64,000 nt of DNA from Marinimicrobium sp050113635 (GTDB lineage: Bacteria; Pseudomonadota; Gammaproteobacteria; Pseudomonadales; Cellvibrionaceae). The stretch is taken from positions 1 to 64,000 of the forward strand of contig NZ_JBNJLT010000002.1 in the NCBI RefSeq assembly GCF_050113635.1, read 5' to 3'. The translations under genes were made by a program, and so were the position numbers. Shown here in pieces: positions 41,954-50,443 of the stretch (its first letter is position 1; every line of letters starts with the position of its first letter). Below the pieces are notes generated by a model that was not told the origin of the DNA, searched no databases, and worked only from the letters and a program-made list of their open reading frames with translations.

Positions 41954-42652
41954 ATGAAGACGTCATCGTCTCGCCACAACTCAGAGAACGTGGTGGACCT
42001 CTTCACCGGAAAGTCCCTCGCCGAACTGCATGATCAGCGCTTTATCCGCCTCTCCCCGGAGCTGGATGGGCTGGAAATGCTGTATTCCAACGATACCACG
42101 GATGACCGCCTGTTCAGCCTGAAAGTGCTGTGCTGGGGGCTGCGTGCCAATGGTGAAGTGGTCGGGCTGGTGCCCTGGCTCAACGACATTGTCGCCTGCC
42201 CGGATATTTGCGATCCGCTCAATGGCCAGTGGGAAGGTTATTACGACCCGGGCATTGACGAGGTGTTTTTCGACGCTCCCATGCACAAAGTCGTGGAGCT
42301 GGAAACGGCAGCCGAATATTACGAATTGCAATGTGATCACGACGATGACGTGGTGCAGGAATTGCCCGATACGCTCGGCACCCACGCGGTACTGGCGACG
42401 GAACAGTCCAACAAACTGAACCTGGTGGAAGTGGTGAGCTGGCGCCTGCTCAACAATGGGCAGCTGTACGGCATGTTGACCGACGCCCAAAAAGTGGTGA
42501 GCACACCGGTGCTGCCCGGGGACGACTGCTTGTACCCCGCTCAGGCAAGCGAGCAGTTCCGCTATTTTTTCCAGCACCAGATCGCCAATAAAATCAAGGC
42601 GGAAGATCCGGAAGCACTCGCCGCCATCTCCCTGCTGGTGGACGGTTATTAA
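41954..42652 (+). CDS. Conserved acidic protein, function unknown
   Basis: A 232-residue soluble acidic protein beginning M-K-T-S-S-S-R-H. The middle contains W-G-L-R-A-N-G-E-V-V-G-L-V-P-W-L-N-D-I-V-A-C-P-D and an acidic patch D-H-D-D-D-V-V-Q-E; no catalytic motif, signal peptide or membrane helix is visible. I recall similar unnamed proteins in marine gammaproteobacteria but no function. The ATG has AGGGGG seven bases upstream; the open frame to 41813 runs through the leader and is not used. A strong GC hairpin follows the stop. Confidence 0.82.
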   Translation: MKTSSSRHNSENVVDLFTGKSLAELHDQRFIRLSPELDGLEMLYSNDTTDDRLFSLKVLCWGLRANGEVVGLVPWLNDIVACPDICDPLNGQWEGYYDPGIDEVFFDAPMHKVVELETAAEYYELQCDHDDDVVQELPDTLGTHAVLATEQSNKLNLVEVVSWRLLNNGQLYGMLTDAQKVVSTPVLPGDDCLYPAQASEQFRYFFQHQIANKIKAEDPEALAAISLLVDGY

Positions 42653-42656
42653 GCGA

Positions 42657-42681
42657 TGGCCCGGCTCATGGCGCCGGGCCA
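42657..42681. terminator. GC-rich 9-bp hairpin after the gene ending at 42652
   Basis: TGGCCCGGC (42657-42665) pairs perfectly with GCCGGGCCA (42673-42681). No T tract follows, so termination efficiency is uncertain. It sits between two convergent genes. Confidence 0.5.
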
Positions 42682-42682
42682 C

Positions 42683-42713
42683 TCACTCTTGCGAATCAGT
42701 CACTCTTGCGAAT
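42683..42713. repeat. 14-bp direct repeat, 17-bp period, across the TusA-like stop
   Basis: TCACTCTTGCGAAT occurs at 42683-42696 and 42700-42713. The second copy encodes the last residues (I-R-K-S) of the leftward TusA-like gene, whose stop codon (42696-42698) lies at the junction. Confidence 0.9.
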
Positions 42714-43001
42714 AATGTAACGGTATTCCTGAACGTCCGTGGATGCCGTGTTGTCCGTGGCTTGAATAGTGTGCCGCCCCTCCCAGACCAGCTCGTGCCC
42801 GAGAAAATGGCAGAATTTCGGCACATCACGAGTCGTGGAAGGGTCCGTGGCCACCATGTCGATCAGCTGTCCCGCACTGACCTCGCGCACCGTCCGGTGC
42901 AACAGCATCACCGGTTCCGGGCAGGTCAGACCTCGCGCGTCCAACTGCTTGTCCGCCTTTGGCGGTCTATCCTGTTCTGTCACGCTTTCCCGCTCTTCCA
43001 C
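42696..43001 (-). CDS. TusA/SirA-family sulfur-carrier protein
   Basis: A small protein of 101 residues with the TusA fold: the active cysteine is in G-L-T-C-P-E-P-V-M-L-L near residue 28, and the D-P-S-T-T-R-D-V-P-x-F-C helix follows. TusA relays persulfide sulfur to tRNA thiolation and other uses; paralogues differ in role. Starts considered: ATG 43022 lacks a ribosome site, while GTG 43001 has GAGGAG eight bases upstream and is preferred. The short N-terminal extension before the fold is charged. Confidence 0.88.
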   Translation of the reverse strand: MEERESVTEQDRPPKADKQLDARGLTCPEPVMLLHRTVREVSAGQLIDMVATDPSTTRDVPKFCHFLGHELVWEGRHTIQATDNTASTDVQEYRYIIRKSD

Positions 43002-43173
43002 GATGCCCACTCCTCTACCCATGCGTACGACGTTACACTGTCAATGATAGCGCGAAGAGACGGCAGCGCCCAACGTTCGTTCATATCCGTTAAAGCAATA
43101 ATGCAAACGCGACGAAAAGCCTCTAGAATAAAAACAACCGCCCGCTTTCATAAAAACAGCTCTGGATAAGTTC

Positions 43174-43464
43174 ATGATTTACGTGCTTGTAGAACGACAA
43201 ATCGCCGATGGCATGGAAAGCACTTACGAAGTGGCCGCTCGCCACGCGTTAAAGCGTGCGTATGAAGCGGAAGGTTTCCTCAGTGGCGAAACCCTGCGCG
43301 ATCTCCAACGCCCCAACCACCACTACCTGATCTCCAAGTGGCGCTCTCTGCACGACTGGAAACGCTGGTACTACAGCGATTCACGCTATGAAACCATGAA
43401 TCAGTTGAACCCCACTCTCGCCGATTTCGAAAAAATCACCTTGCTGGAGAAAAGTCCGATTTAA
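43174..43464 (+). CDS. Antibiotic-biosynthesis-monooxygenase-like (ABM) small protein
   Basis: A 96-residue protein with the dimeric alpha+beta barrel pattern of ABM proteins: an opening strand M-I-Y-V-L-V-E-R-Q, a middle helix with G-F-L-S-G-E-T-L-R-D, and the late W-R-S-L-H-D-W-K-R-W. Many members are small quinol or heme monooxygenases, but many have no known substrate. Single gene whose stop overlaps the 3' end of rlmM by four bases. Confidence 0.8.
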   Translation: MIYVLVERQIADGMESTYEVAARHALKRAYEAEGFLSGETLRDLQRPNHHYLISKWRSLHDWKRWYYSDSRYETMNQLNPTLADFEKITLLEKSPI

Positions 43465-44522
43465 CGAGGCGTCAATCGCCGGATATGCCCCGTCACTTCC
43501 TCGCGATCATGATAGAGCTGTTTGAAGGACAGCGTGACTGACACCCCAGCCTCTTCGCATTGCTCATACATCCGGTCACGCAGTTTGCACACTTCGGCGT
43601 AACGCTGCTTCATGGGTAACTTGAGGTTAAAAATCGCCTCGCGACACCAGCCCATTTTTACCCAGTAAGCGATCATGGAGGCGACCCGAGCGGGTTTGTC
43701 GGCAATGTCACACACCAGCCAGTCCACCGCTTTTTTGGGTTCGAATACAAACCCGTCTTCCCGCCAGTGCGTCACCTGCCCCGACTCCATGAGCGCGTCA
43801 TCCATCGGGCCATTGTCTACGGCATCCACAAAAAAGCCACGCTGAACCAGTTGCCAGGTCCAGCCACCGGGTGCCGCCCCCAAATCCACCGCACGCTGCC
43901 CGCCTGCGAGACGGGTGTCCCACTCATTGGCGGGAATAAAGTGATGCCAGGCCTCTTCCAGTTTCAGCGTCGCCCGGCTCGGGGCGGATTTGGGCTGACG
44001 CAACCGGGGAATGCCCATCGGCCAGGCAGCACGATTACGGGCCGGGCTGATTCCCAGGTGCATACACTGTCCCGACAACAGCAACAAGTGCCAATACCAC
44101 GGACTACCATTGCGCCAATGACCGTTACGTTTGAGCGCCGACAGCAGCGGCGGTGTCAGTTTTTTGCCCAACGTGGACAGCGCTTTGCCGTGATTGGTGT
44201 CCGGGGTTTCCACCATCAGGAATTGCGCTGGAGGAAATGTCTCGGCGGCGGCCACCAACGGCCCCACCCGGTCTTCGGGCGGCAAGTCCGTCAACGCCGC
44301 GGAGGTCACAAACCATTGGCGAGCGAAGATCAATCGGCTGAAGTCAATTCGCTCCACCAGCGCCAGGGCCCCGTCCGGCTCATGAGTGACATAAACCACA
44401 TGCGCCTGATCGTCCTTCGCTTTAACGAACCCATAAAAACCGGCGCCAGCGGCGACGTCCTGGATTTCCGCCGCACACTCCTTCTCGAAACCGGGGCGAC
44501 AATGCAAAAACAAATGATTCAA
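43461..44522 (-). CDS. rlmM: 23S rRNA (C2498-2'-O)-methyltransferase
   Basis: Methylates ribose of C2498 in 23S rRNA. The 353-residue protein matches E. coli RlmM in C-R-P-G-F-E-K-E-C-A-A-E-I, S-x-L-I-F-A-R-Q-W-F-V, S-T-L-K-L-E-E-A, and the Rossmann methyltransferase domain A-V-D-L-G-A-A-P-G-G-W-T, with catalytic-set residues in the K-L-P-M-K region. A TTG at 44522 overlapping the upstream stop (with AGGAGG) is the likely start; the in-frame ATG at 44552 would add ten residues not seen in E. coli. Confidence 0.94.
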   Translation of the reverse strand: MNHLFLHCRPGFEKECAAEIQDVAAGAGFYGFVKAKDDQAHVVYVTHEPDGALALVERIDFSRLIFARQWFVTSAALTDLPPEDRVGPLVAAAETFPPAQFLMVETPDTNHGKALSTLGKKLTPPLLSALKRNGHWRNGSPWYWHLLLLSGQCMHLGISPARNRAAWPMGIPRLRQPKSAPSRATLKLEEAWHHFIPANEWDTRLAGGQRAVDLGAAPGGWTWQLVQRGFFVDAVDNGPMDDALMESGQVTHWREDGFVFEPKKAVDWLVCDIADKPARVASMIAYWVKMGWCREAIFNLKLPMKQRYAEVCKLRDRMYEQCEEAGVSVTLSFKQLYHDREEVTGHIRRLTPR

Positions 44523-45154
44523 GACGCCTCCTCGACGATTGACCGGGACCATTGCGCTACGACCTCAACCGCCCTTTGCCAGTGCTCGCGCTGCCGATAA
44601 CCGGAACGCACACGCGGCTTGAAGTCATGATCGCCGTCCTCCAGCCATTGAAATTCCAGGTGGGCCGGTAGTTCATAGCCAGCCACATCCTCACGGCTGC
44701 CCAACGCATCGCGGGTGCCCTGCACAATCAACGTCGGCGCGCTCAATGCCTGCAAGGGCTTCAGTCGTGTGTTTTCCGGCTTGCCCGCCGGGTGGAATGG
44801 ATAACCCAGACACACCAGCCCGCGCACTGGCGCCTCGTTTGCCACCAGGCTGGCCATACGCCCGCCCAAGGATTTGCCGCCCACCAATAACGGGACACCG
44901 GTATCGGCGGCCTCAGCCAGAGCATCGCGCCAGCAGGCCAGTAGCTCGGGCTGCCGGTTCGGGGGCCGCTTTGTGCCCCCTCGCCGCCGTTCCGCCATGT
45001 AGGGAAACTCGAACCGCCAGATGTCGAGGCGCCGCTCACACAAGCCTTCAGCCATCACGTTCATAAACTCGCTGTCCATCGGCGCGCCAGCTCCGTGGGC
45101 GAGTACCAGGCGGGCCACAGGCTGCGCCGAGGTGTTTTTTAGCCAATCAATCAT
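44519..45154 (-). CDS. Alpha/beta hydrolase (KANL3/Tex30-like)
   Basis: A 211-residue hydrolase with L-V-L-A-H-G-A-G-A (oxyanion region), nucleophile serine in V-G-G-K-S-L-G-G-R, an acidic residue in Q-G-T-R-D-A-L-G and the histidine in E-D-G-D-H-D-F-K-P. The catalytic triad looks complete; substrate unknown. ATG 45154 overlaps the yheU stop by eight bases; a GTG at 45178 is the alternative. It is coupled to rlmM downstream by overlapping stop and start. Confidence 0.88.
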   Translation of the reverse strand: MIDWLKNTSAQPVARLVLAHGAGAPMDSEFMNVMAEGLCERRLDIWRFEFPYMAERRRGGTKRPPNRQPELLACWRDALAEAADTGVPLLVGGKSLGGRMASLVANEAPVRGLVCLGYPFHPAGKPENTRLKPLQALSAPTLIVQGTRDALGSREDVAGYELPAHLEFQWLEDGDHDFKPRVRSGYRQREHWQRAVEVVAQWSRSIVEEAS

Positions 45155-45377
45155 CCGGTATGTCCCGCGCCTGCTCACGGGTCAGTAAACTGACGGTTTC
45201 ACTCGCGTGATCGAATACAATCACGACCTCGCCGCGTTCGACTTGCGTATGCACCTGCTGGACTTTCCGCTCAAGACTGGTTTCTTCCCAGCCGTAATCG
45301 GTGCCCTCACGCGTGATGAACTCTTCAATCAATCCGCGCAGCGCATCGGCGGATAACTGTTGGTATGGAATGATCAT
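45147..45377 (-). CDS. yheU: YheU-family protein
   Basis: A 76-residue member of the YheU/UPF0270 family, with M-I-I-P-Y-Q-x-L and F-I-T-R-E-G-T-D-Y-G near residue 20. Function unknown. The order YheU, alpha/beta hydrolase echoes the E. coli yheU-yheT neighbourhood. The ATG at 45377 aligns with E. coli. Confidence 0.9.
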   Translation of the reverse strand: MIIPYQQLSADALRGLIEEFITREGTDYGWEETSLERKVQQVHTQVERGEVVIVFDHASETVSLLTREQARDIPDD

Positions 45378-45441
45378 GAGCTGACTTTTAAAATGGCTTG
45401 GGCCACAATGGTGGCACAACCCTGTTGAGTGGATGATAACA

Positions 45442-45972
45442 ATGCAACACTATCTGATTCTGACGCTGATCAGCGACGACAAACCGGGCATTGTGGAGCG
45501 GCTGGCGCACATTATCCAGCAGCACGAGGGCAACTGGCTGGAGAGCCGCCTGTCACACCTCGCCGGGAAATTTGCCGGTATTGTACAGGTTGCGGTGCCT
45601 GATGCGCAGCGCTCGGCACTGACCGACGCGCTAAACGCGCTGGCCGGCGAGGGCCTGAAGCTGATGGTTGAAACCGCCGAAGCCGGAGAGCGCACGGGCT
45701 TCAGAGCCTTCCGCTTTACCGTGGCTGGGGCAGACCGCGCAGGCATTGTGTATGAAATTGCCCAGGCGTTTGCCGAGCGGCAGATCAATATGGGAGAGCT
45801 GGAGACCGATTGCTCCAGCATGCCATGGTCGGGCGAACCCCTGTTTCAGGCGAATGGCATCGTTGAAGTTCCCACCTCAGCGGATATGGATGAACTTCAG
45901 GATGAACTGGATGCGATTGCGGATGAGCTGGCGATGGATATCCGGCTGGACGAATATTACCCCCACAATTAA
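45442..45972 (+). CDS. gcvR: ACT-domain regulator (GcvR-like)
   Basis: A 176-residue protein of two ACT domains (about 4-80 and 88-170), beginning M-Q-H-Y-L-I-L-T-L-I-S-D-D-K-P-G-I-V. In E. coli GcvR binds glycine and antagonises GcvA at the glycine-cleavage operon. Start chosen at 45442 because GAGTGG is well spaced from it; ATG 45433 is too close. No gcv genes are in the window, and the name rests on domain layout, so a different amino acid ligand is possible. Confidence 0.82.
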   Translation: MQHYLILTLISDDKPGIVERLAHIIQQHEGNWLESRLSHLAGKFAGIVQVAVPDAQRSALTDALNALAGEGLKLMVETAEAGERTGFRAFRFTVAGADRAGIVYEIAQAFAERQINMGELETDCSSMPWSGEPLFQANGIVEVPTSADMDELQDELDAIADELAMDIRLDEYYPHN

Positions 45973-46049
45973 GTTTAAAATCCGTCAAACCTTAGCGAAT
46001 TTCTCCGTGACGGGTGCCCGTTTATAGACCACAAACAAGCTGAAAGCCA

Positions 46050-46517
46050 ATGTTTCATATCGTTCTTTATGAGCCTGAAATCCCACCCAATACCGGCAAC
46101 ATCATTCGCCTGGCCGCCAACACCGGCTGCCAGCTTCATCTCATTGAGCCCCTAGGCTTTGCCCTGGATGACAAACGCCTGAGGCGGGCAGGGCTGGACT
46201 ACGGTGAGTGGCGCGACGTGAAGACCCATGCCGACTGGGCGGCCTTCGAAGCCTCGGAGAGACCCGAGCGGCTGTTTGGACTCAGCACCAAGGGCGATCA
46301 GCATCATAGCGACATCCATTTTCAACACGGCGACTATCTGCTGTTCGGCCCCGAGACCCGCGGGCTGCCGCCCGAGCGCCGGGACCAGCTGGGGCCGGAC
46401 CGGCTGCTACGCATCCCCATGGCACCGGACAGCCGCAGCATGAACCTCTCCAACGCCGTTTCCGTTGTGGTGTACGAAGCCTGGCGCCAGCTCGGCTATC
46501 CCGGGCACGTTCGTTGA
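46050..46517 (+). CDS. trmL: tRNA (cytidine/uridine-34-2'-O)-methyltransferase TrmL
   Basis: SPOUT-fold methyltransferase for the wobble base of tRNA-Leu, 155 residues (E. coli 157). It has E-P-E-I-P-P-N-T-G-N-I-I-R-L-A-A-N-T-G, L-F-G-P-E-T-R-G-L-P and the knot segment M-N-L-S-N-A-V-S-V-V-V-Y-E. About 75 bases follow gcvR, on the same strand. Confidence 0.95.
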   Translation: MFHIVLYEPEIPPNTGNIIRLAANTGCQLHLIEPLGFALDDKRLRRAGLDYGEWRDVKTHADWAAFEASERPERLFGLSTKGDQHHSDIHFQHGDYLLFGPETRGLPPERRDQLGPDRLLRIPMAPDSRSMNLSNAVSVVVYEAWRQLGYPGHVR

Positions 46518-46602
46518 AACCACCCATGCCAGAGGCCAGCCGTGTTAACAGGCGCGGAAACGGCCTGATATCATGCGCGTATCCACGAGAAGGTACACAT
46601 TC

Positions 46603-47064
46603 ATGAGTCATATCCAGATTCTGGTCGGCAGTGTCACCGGCACCGCCGAGCGTATCGCCGACCTGGCCGCCGAGCGGCTACAAACCCTGGGCCACCAGGT
46701 AACCGTCAACCGCTTCGCCCAATTGGACGACCTGTTGCGTTCACCGGAGGAGGTGCTGCTAATCTGCACATCCAACACCGGCTCCGGTGACTTACCCGAT
46801 AACCTGCAACCGTTATACGTTCAGCTCACCCGGGAGTTTCCTCCGATTGCGGGACGCCTTTATGGTTTAATCAATCTCGGCGACAGCAGCTATACCACCT
46901 TTGGAGAAGCCGGGCAGGCCATGGACGATGCCTTTGCCGACCTGGGCGCACAACGCATTGGCGAACCACTGGTACTCGATGCGAGCAGCGGCGACGACCC
47001 CGAGCCACTGACGGAAGACTGGGTGGCGAACTGGGCAACCCAATTGCCGGAGGACGCCGCATGA
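46603..47064 (+). CDS. MioC-like flavodoxin
   Basis: A 153-residue flavodoxin. The FMN phosphate loop is G-S-V-T-G-T-A-E near residue 9, followed by C-T-S-N-T-G-S-G-D-L-P-D-N and the L-G-D-S-S-Y-T-T-F flavin-stacking loop. It resembles E. coli MioC, which supports biotin synthase electron transfer in vitro. Start at 46603 with AAGGT upstream. It overlaps the second flavodoxin gene by four bases. Confidence 0.88.
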   Translation: MSHIQILVGSVTGTAERIADLAAERLQTLGHQVTVNRFAQLDDLLRSPEEVLLICTSNTGSGDLPDNLQPLYVQLTREFPPIAGRLYGLINLGDSSYTTFGEAGQAMDDAFADLGAQRIGEPLVLDASSGDDPEPLTEDWVANWATQLPEDAA

Positions 47065-47582
47065 ACCGTGCCCCCATTGGTCTGTTCTACGGCAGCTCCA
47101 CCTGTTATACCGAAATGGCCGGCGAAAAAATTCGCGCCGAGCTCGGCGAAGACCGGGTGGATATCTTCAACATTGCCGAGACACCAATCATTACCGCCCA
47201 GTTTTACGACCACCTGATTTTCGGCATTCCCACCTGGGATTACGGCGAGCTGCAAGAGGACTGGGAAGAAATCTGGGAGGAACTGGACGACCTGGACCTG
47301 ACTGGCAAGGCGGTGGCGCTCTACGGTCTGGGCGATCAGGTGGGCTACCCCGAGTGGTTTCTGGACGCCATGGGCTACCTGCACGCGCAGTTGCTGGCTC
47401 GCGGCGCCCGGGCGGTCGGCTACTGGCCGCGCGACGGCTACGAATTCGAAGCGTCGAAAGCTCTGACGCCCGAGGGCGACCAGTTTGTCGGACTGGCTCT
47501 GGATGAGGAAAACGAATTTCAAAATACCGATGAGCGCATTCGTCAGTGGTGCACCCAAATTGTGCGGGAATTCGGTTTGTGA
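47061..47582 (+). CDS. fldB: Long-chain flavodoxin (FldB-like)
   Basis: A 173-residue long-chain flavodoxin: phosphate loop G-S-S-T-C-Y-T-E near residue 11, F-G-I-P-T-W-D-Y-G-E-L and G-L-G-D-Q-V-G-Y-P-E-W-F for the isoalloxazine. The pattern matches FldB more than FldA. The cysteine-bearing loop and length are normal. Its end overlaps the GTG of mnmC. Confidence 0.92.
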   Translation: MNRAPIGLFYGSSTCYTEMAGEKIRAELGEDRVDIFNIAETPIITAQFYDHLIFGIPTWDYGELQEDWEEIWEELDDLDLTGKAVALYGLGDQVGYPEWFLDAMGYLHAQLLARGARAVGYWPRDGYEFEASKALTPEGDQFVGLALDEENEFQNTDERIRQWCTQIVREFGL

Positions 47583-49708
47583 GTGAATCCGGTCTCGACG
47601 ATTCAGCAGAGAAGTACATCCAAACCGCCGAACTGACCTGGGACGCGCAGGGCCAACCCAATTCCCGGCAATTTGAAGATGTGTATTTCTCAAGAGCCGA
47701 TGGTCTGGCGGAAACCCGCCACGTCTTTCTTCACCACAATCAACTGGCGGAACGCTTCGCCGCCCTGAGCGCGCTGCCCCCCGACGCACGCCATTTCGTG
47801 ATCGGTGAAACCGGCTTCGGCTCCGGTCTGAATGTCCTCGCCGCCTGGCATCTATGGCGACAAACCGCCCCCTCCGATGCGACCTTGCACGTTATCAGCG
47901 TCGATAAATACCCGCTGAGCCGCGAGGACCTAATCCGCGCGCTGTCGCTCTGGCCGGAGCTGGACGACCTGACGCGTCAGTTGATCCAACAGTATCCCCC
48001 CGTCGCTGGCCCCGGCTTCCACCGTCTTAACCTGGACGGTGGACGAGTGAAAGTGACGCTGATCTTCGACGAAGCCTGCACTGGGCTGACCAAAGCCCGA
48101 ACCAGTCTGCATCCCGCTTTCCGCCACCAGGGTTGGCGTGTGGACGCCTGGTTTCTGGACGGTTTCGCCCCGGCCAAAAACGCCGACATGTGGACAGAGG
48201 CCCTGTTTGACACCCTCGCCGCGCTCAGTGGCAGCCACACCACACTGGCCACCTTCACCGCCGCTGGCCTCGTACGGCGCGGGCTGCAAGCCGCTGGTTT
48301 TCAGGTGAACAAAGTCGCGGGGTTCGGGCGCAAACGGGAAATGATTGTCGCGCAGTTCGCGCCAGCGGCCAACGCCCCGACCACCCCGCACCGTTTACCC
48401 AGGCGCCCACCGTTGCCGTGGGCCATACCGTCGACGAAAAGCCGTCACCCCGCTGCCGCGCCGCGCACCGCCATGGTCATCGGCGCCGGGCTCGCGGGTT
48501 GCCACAGCGCACGATCACTGGCCCATCGCGGCTGGCGGGTAACAGTGCTGGAACGTAACCCCGCCCCTGCCACCGAAGCGTCGGGCAACCCACAGGGGCT
48601 GCTGTACGCCAAATTGTCCGCGCAGGATTCGCCTCTGTCGCGCTGGAATCTGGTCAGCCTGTGTTATGCACAACGCCACTACACCGATTTCTGGCAACAA
48701 ACCCCGGCCTCGGGCGAACACTTTGGCGCCGCTTGCGGATTGTTACAGGTACCCTCGAATGATCGGGAGCAACGACAGCAAGCCGCGATAGCCCAACGCT
48801 TCGCCGCTGCTCCCGACCTGCTGATACCGATGACCGCCGAGGAAGCCAGCGCGCAGGCGGACGTCCCTCTGGCCAGTGGTGGGCTGTTTTTCCCCGACGC
48901 TGGATGGCTTAATCCTCCCGCCATCTGCCGGGCGCTGCTGAACCACCCGAATATTCAAGTGATCACCGGCGTGGACGTACACGCACTGACGCACGAGCAC
49001 AACCAATGGCAAGCCCGCGATTCACAGGGCCACCGCCTGGCAGACGCCACCGTCGCCGTGCTTGCCAATGCGTACGCCGCCAGCCGCTTTGTCGAGGCAC
49101 TGCCGCTAAAGGCCATTCGCGGACAAATCAGCCAGGTGCCATCGACAGCGGTTACCCGTACACTGGCCACGGCTTTATGCAGCGAGGGCTACATCGCCCC
49201 GGCGCATGAGGAACGACATTGCGTTGGTGCGACGTTCGACCTGCACGAGACACACACCGACGTGACCGCCGAAGGGCACCGGGCCAACCTGAAACAACTG
49301 TCGGTCTTTGGAGAGGTGCTCGGTTCGAGCTGGATCAATCCCGATATCGGGACCATTGATATTGAGACCATTGATATTGAAACATGGAAAGGTCGGGTCG
49401 GCTTTCGCTGTGCCACGGCGGATTACCTGCCGCTGATCGGACCGGTGCCCGATCGTGAGGTCATGCGCGAGGACTATGCCGACCTGCGCCGGGACGCCCG
49501 GTTGAATATCCCGTTACCAGGGCAATACCAACCGGGACTTTACCTCAATGTCGGGTACGGGTCGCGGGGGCTATGTTACACCCCGCTCGGTGCGGAACTG
49601 CTCGCATCCCATATCGACGGTGAGCCGCCCCCCGTGGACCGGGAACTGCTCGAAGCATTGCACCCGGCACGTTTTCTGATTCGCGCCCTCATGCGCAATC
49701 AATGCTGA
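47579..49708 (+). CDS. mnmC: Bifunctional tRNA mnm5s2U synthesis protein MnmC
   Basis: A 709-residue fusion: N-terminal methyltransferase (about 1-240; G-E-T-G-F-G-S-G-L-N) that methylates nm5U, and C-terminal FAD-dependent oxidoreductase (about 290-700; dinucleotide motif G-A-G-L-A-G-C-H-S-A) that demodifies cmnm5U, completing mnm5(s2)U34. GTG 47579 overlaps the fldB stop, with GGGA upstream. It is longer than E. coli MnmC (668), partly through a duplicated five-residue stretch near codon 592. The flavodoxins upstream may be transcribed with it; whether they reduce its FAD is unknown. Confidence 0.94.
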   Translation: MSESGLDDSAEKYIQTAELTWDAQGQPNSRQFEDVYFSRADGLAETRHVFLHHNQLAERFAALSALPPDARHFVIGETGFGSGLNVLAAWHLWRQTAPSDATLHVISVDKYPLSREDLIRALSLWPELDDLTRQLIQQYPPVAGPGFHRLNLDGGRVKVTLIFDEACTGLTKARTSLHPAFRHQGWRVDAWFLDGFAPAKNADMWTEALFDTLAALSGSHTTLATFTAAGLVRRGLQAAGFQVNKVAGFGRKREMIVAQFAPAANAPTTPHRLPRRPPLPWAIPSTKSRHPAAAPRTAMVIGAGLAGCHSARSLAHRGWRVTVLERNPAPATEASGNPQGLLYAKLSAQDSPLSRWNLVSLCYAQRHYTDFWQQTPASGEHFGAACGLLQVPSNDREQRQQAAIAQRFAAAPDLLIPMTAEEASAQADVPLASGGLFFPDAGWLNPPAICRALLNHPNIQVITGVDVHALTHEHNQWQARDSQGHRLADATVAVLANAYAASRFVEALPLKAIRGQISQVPSTAVTRTLATALCSEGYIAPAHEERHCVGATFDLHETHTDVTAEGHRANLKQLSVFGEVLGSSWINPDIGTIDIETIDIETWKGRVGFRCATADYLPLIGPVPDREVMREDYADLRRDARLNIPLPGQYQPGLYLNVGYGSRGLCYTPLGAELLASHIDGEPPPVDRELLEALHPARFLIRALMRNQC
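49352..49381 (+). repeat. 15-bp tandem duplication in mnmC
   Basis: ACCATTGATATTGAG and ACCATTGATATTGAA are adjacent and encode T-I-D-I-E twice in frame, in the C-terminal domain. The preceding D-I-G looks like part of a third unit. Confidence 0.9.
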
Positions 49709-49726
49709 GGCGGTACAGCTCCGTCA

Positions 49727-50377
49727 TCAACGGCCATCATCAACCGAAGCAACCGCGCTCTCCTCCGCCGGCGGATCGCTCAGCACCTGCGAGCCACTAC
49801 CGCAGGCAATCACAGTTCTCATGGCAGTTTCAACGCTGATGTGTGGCAACAGATCCACACAGTCCTCGCTCAGGTGGTACACAAACCCCGAAGAAGGAAT
49901 CGGCGCGGTGGGCACATACACTGTGCAATCGCCATTGCTGTGGCGCGCCGTCACAATCGCCGTCACCGACACCGGGTTTTGTCGGCCCATAATGTACGCA
50001 CGGCACACCTGTCCGCGCAGCAACGAGGTATTGTTCTCACCCCCCAACAGCTGCATCACTACTTCCCGAATGGTGCTGTAGCCGGGAGCGAAGCGAGTCA
50101 GCCAGTCGTCAACGCGTTTGTGTACCCACCGACCGATACTGGTTTTCACCGAAAGGCCAATGGCGAAAAACAGGGCCAGCACCAGCACAATGCCCACCAG
50201 GTCGGCCACGCGCTCCCCCATCGGCAACCAGCTGGAGAGCCAGTGGCTCAGCGGGGCAATGATTCCCGTGATCAAGCCCAGCAGCCAGCGCAGCAGGAAA
50301 ATAAAAATGGCGATGGGCAGCGCCACAATCAGCCCGCCCAGCAAGGTTAATCCAACGTACGATTGCCAACGTTTCAT
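49727..50377 (-). CDS. DUF502-family membrane protein
   Basis: A 216-residue protein with an N-terminal pair of membrane helices (about 7-45, 58-78) and a soluble beta-rich domain containing P-G-Y-S-T-I-R-E-V-V, P-V-S-V-T-A-I-V and the P-T-A-P-I-P-S-S-G-F segment characteristic of DUF502. Function unknown. It converges on mnmC with 18 bases between and diverges from the cyclotransferase gene. Confidence 0.88.
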   Translation of the reverse strand: MKRWQSYVGLTLLGGLIVALPIAIFIFLLRWLLGLITGIIAPLSHWLSSWLPMGERVADLVGIVLVLALFFAIGLSVKTSIGRWVHKRVDDWLTRFAPGYSTIREVVMQLLGGENNTSLLRGQVCRAYIMGRQNPVSVTAIVTARHSNGDCTVYVPTAPIPSSGFVYHLSEDCVDLLPHISVETAMRTVIACGSGSQVLSDPPAEESAVASVDDGR

Positions 50378-50443
50378 GTTTTTCTCTCGTTGTTTACTAT
50401 AAGCCGCTACTTACAACAGGCCCACCCAGATTGGAAAGCCATT

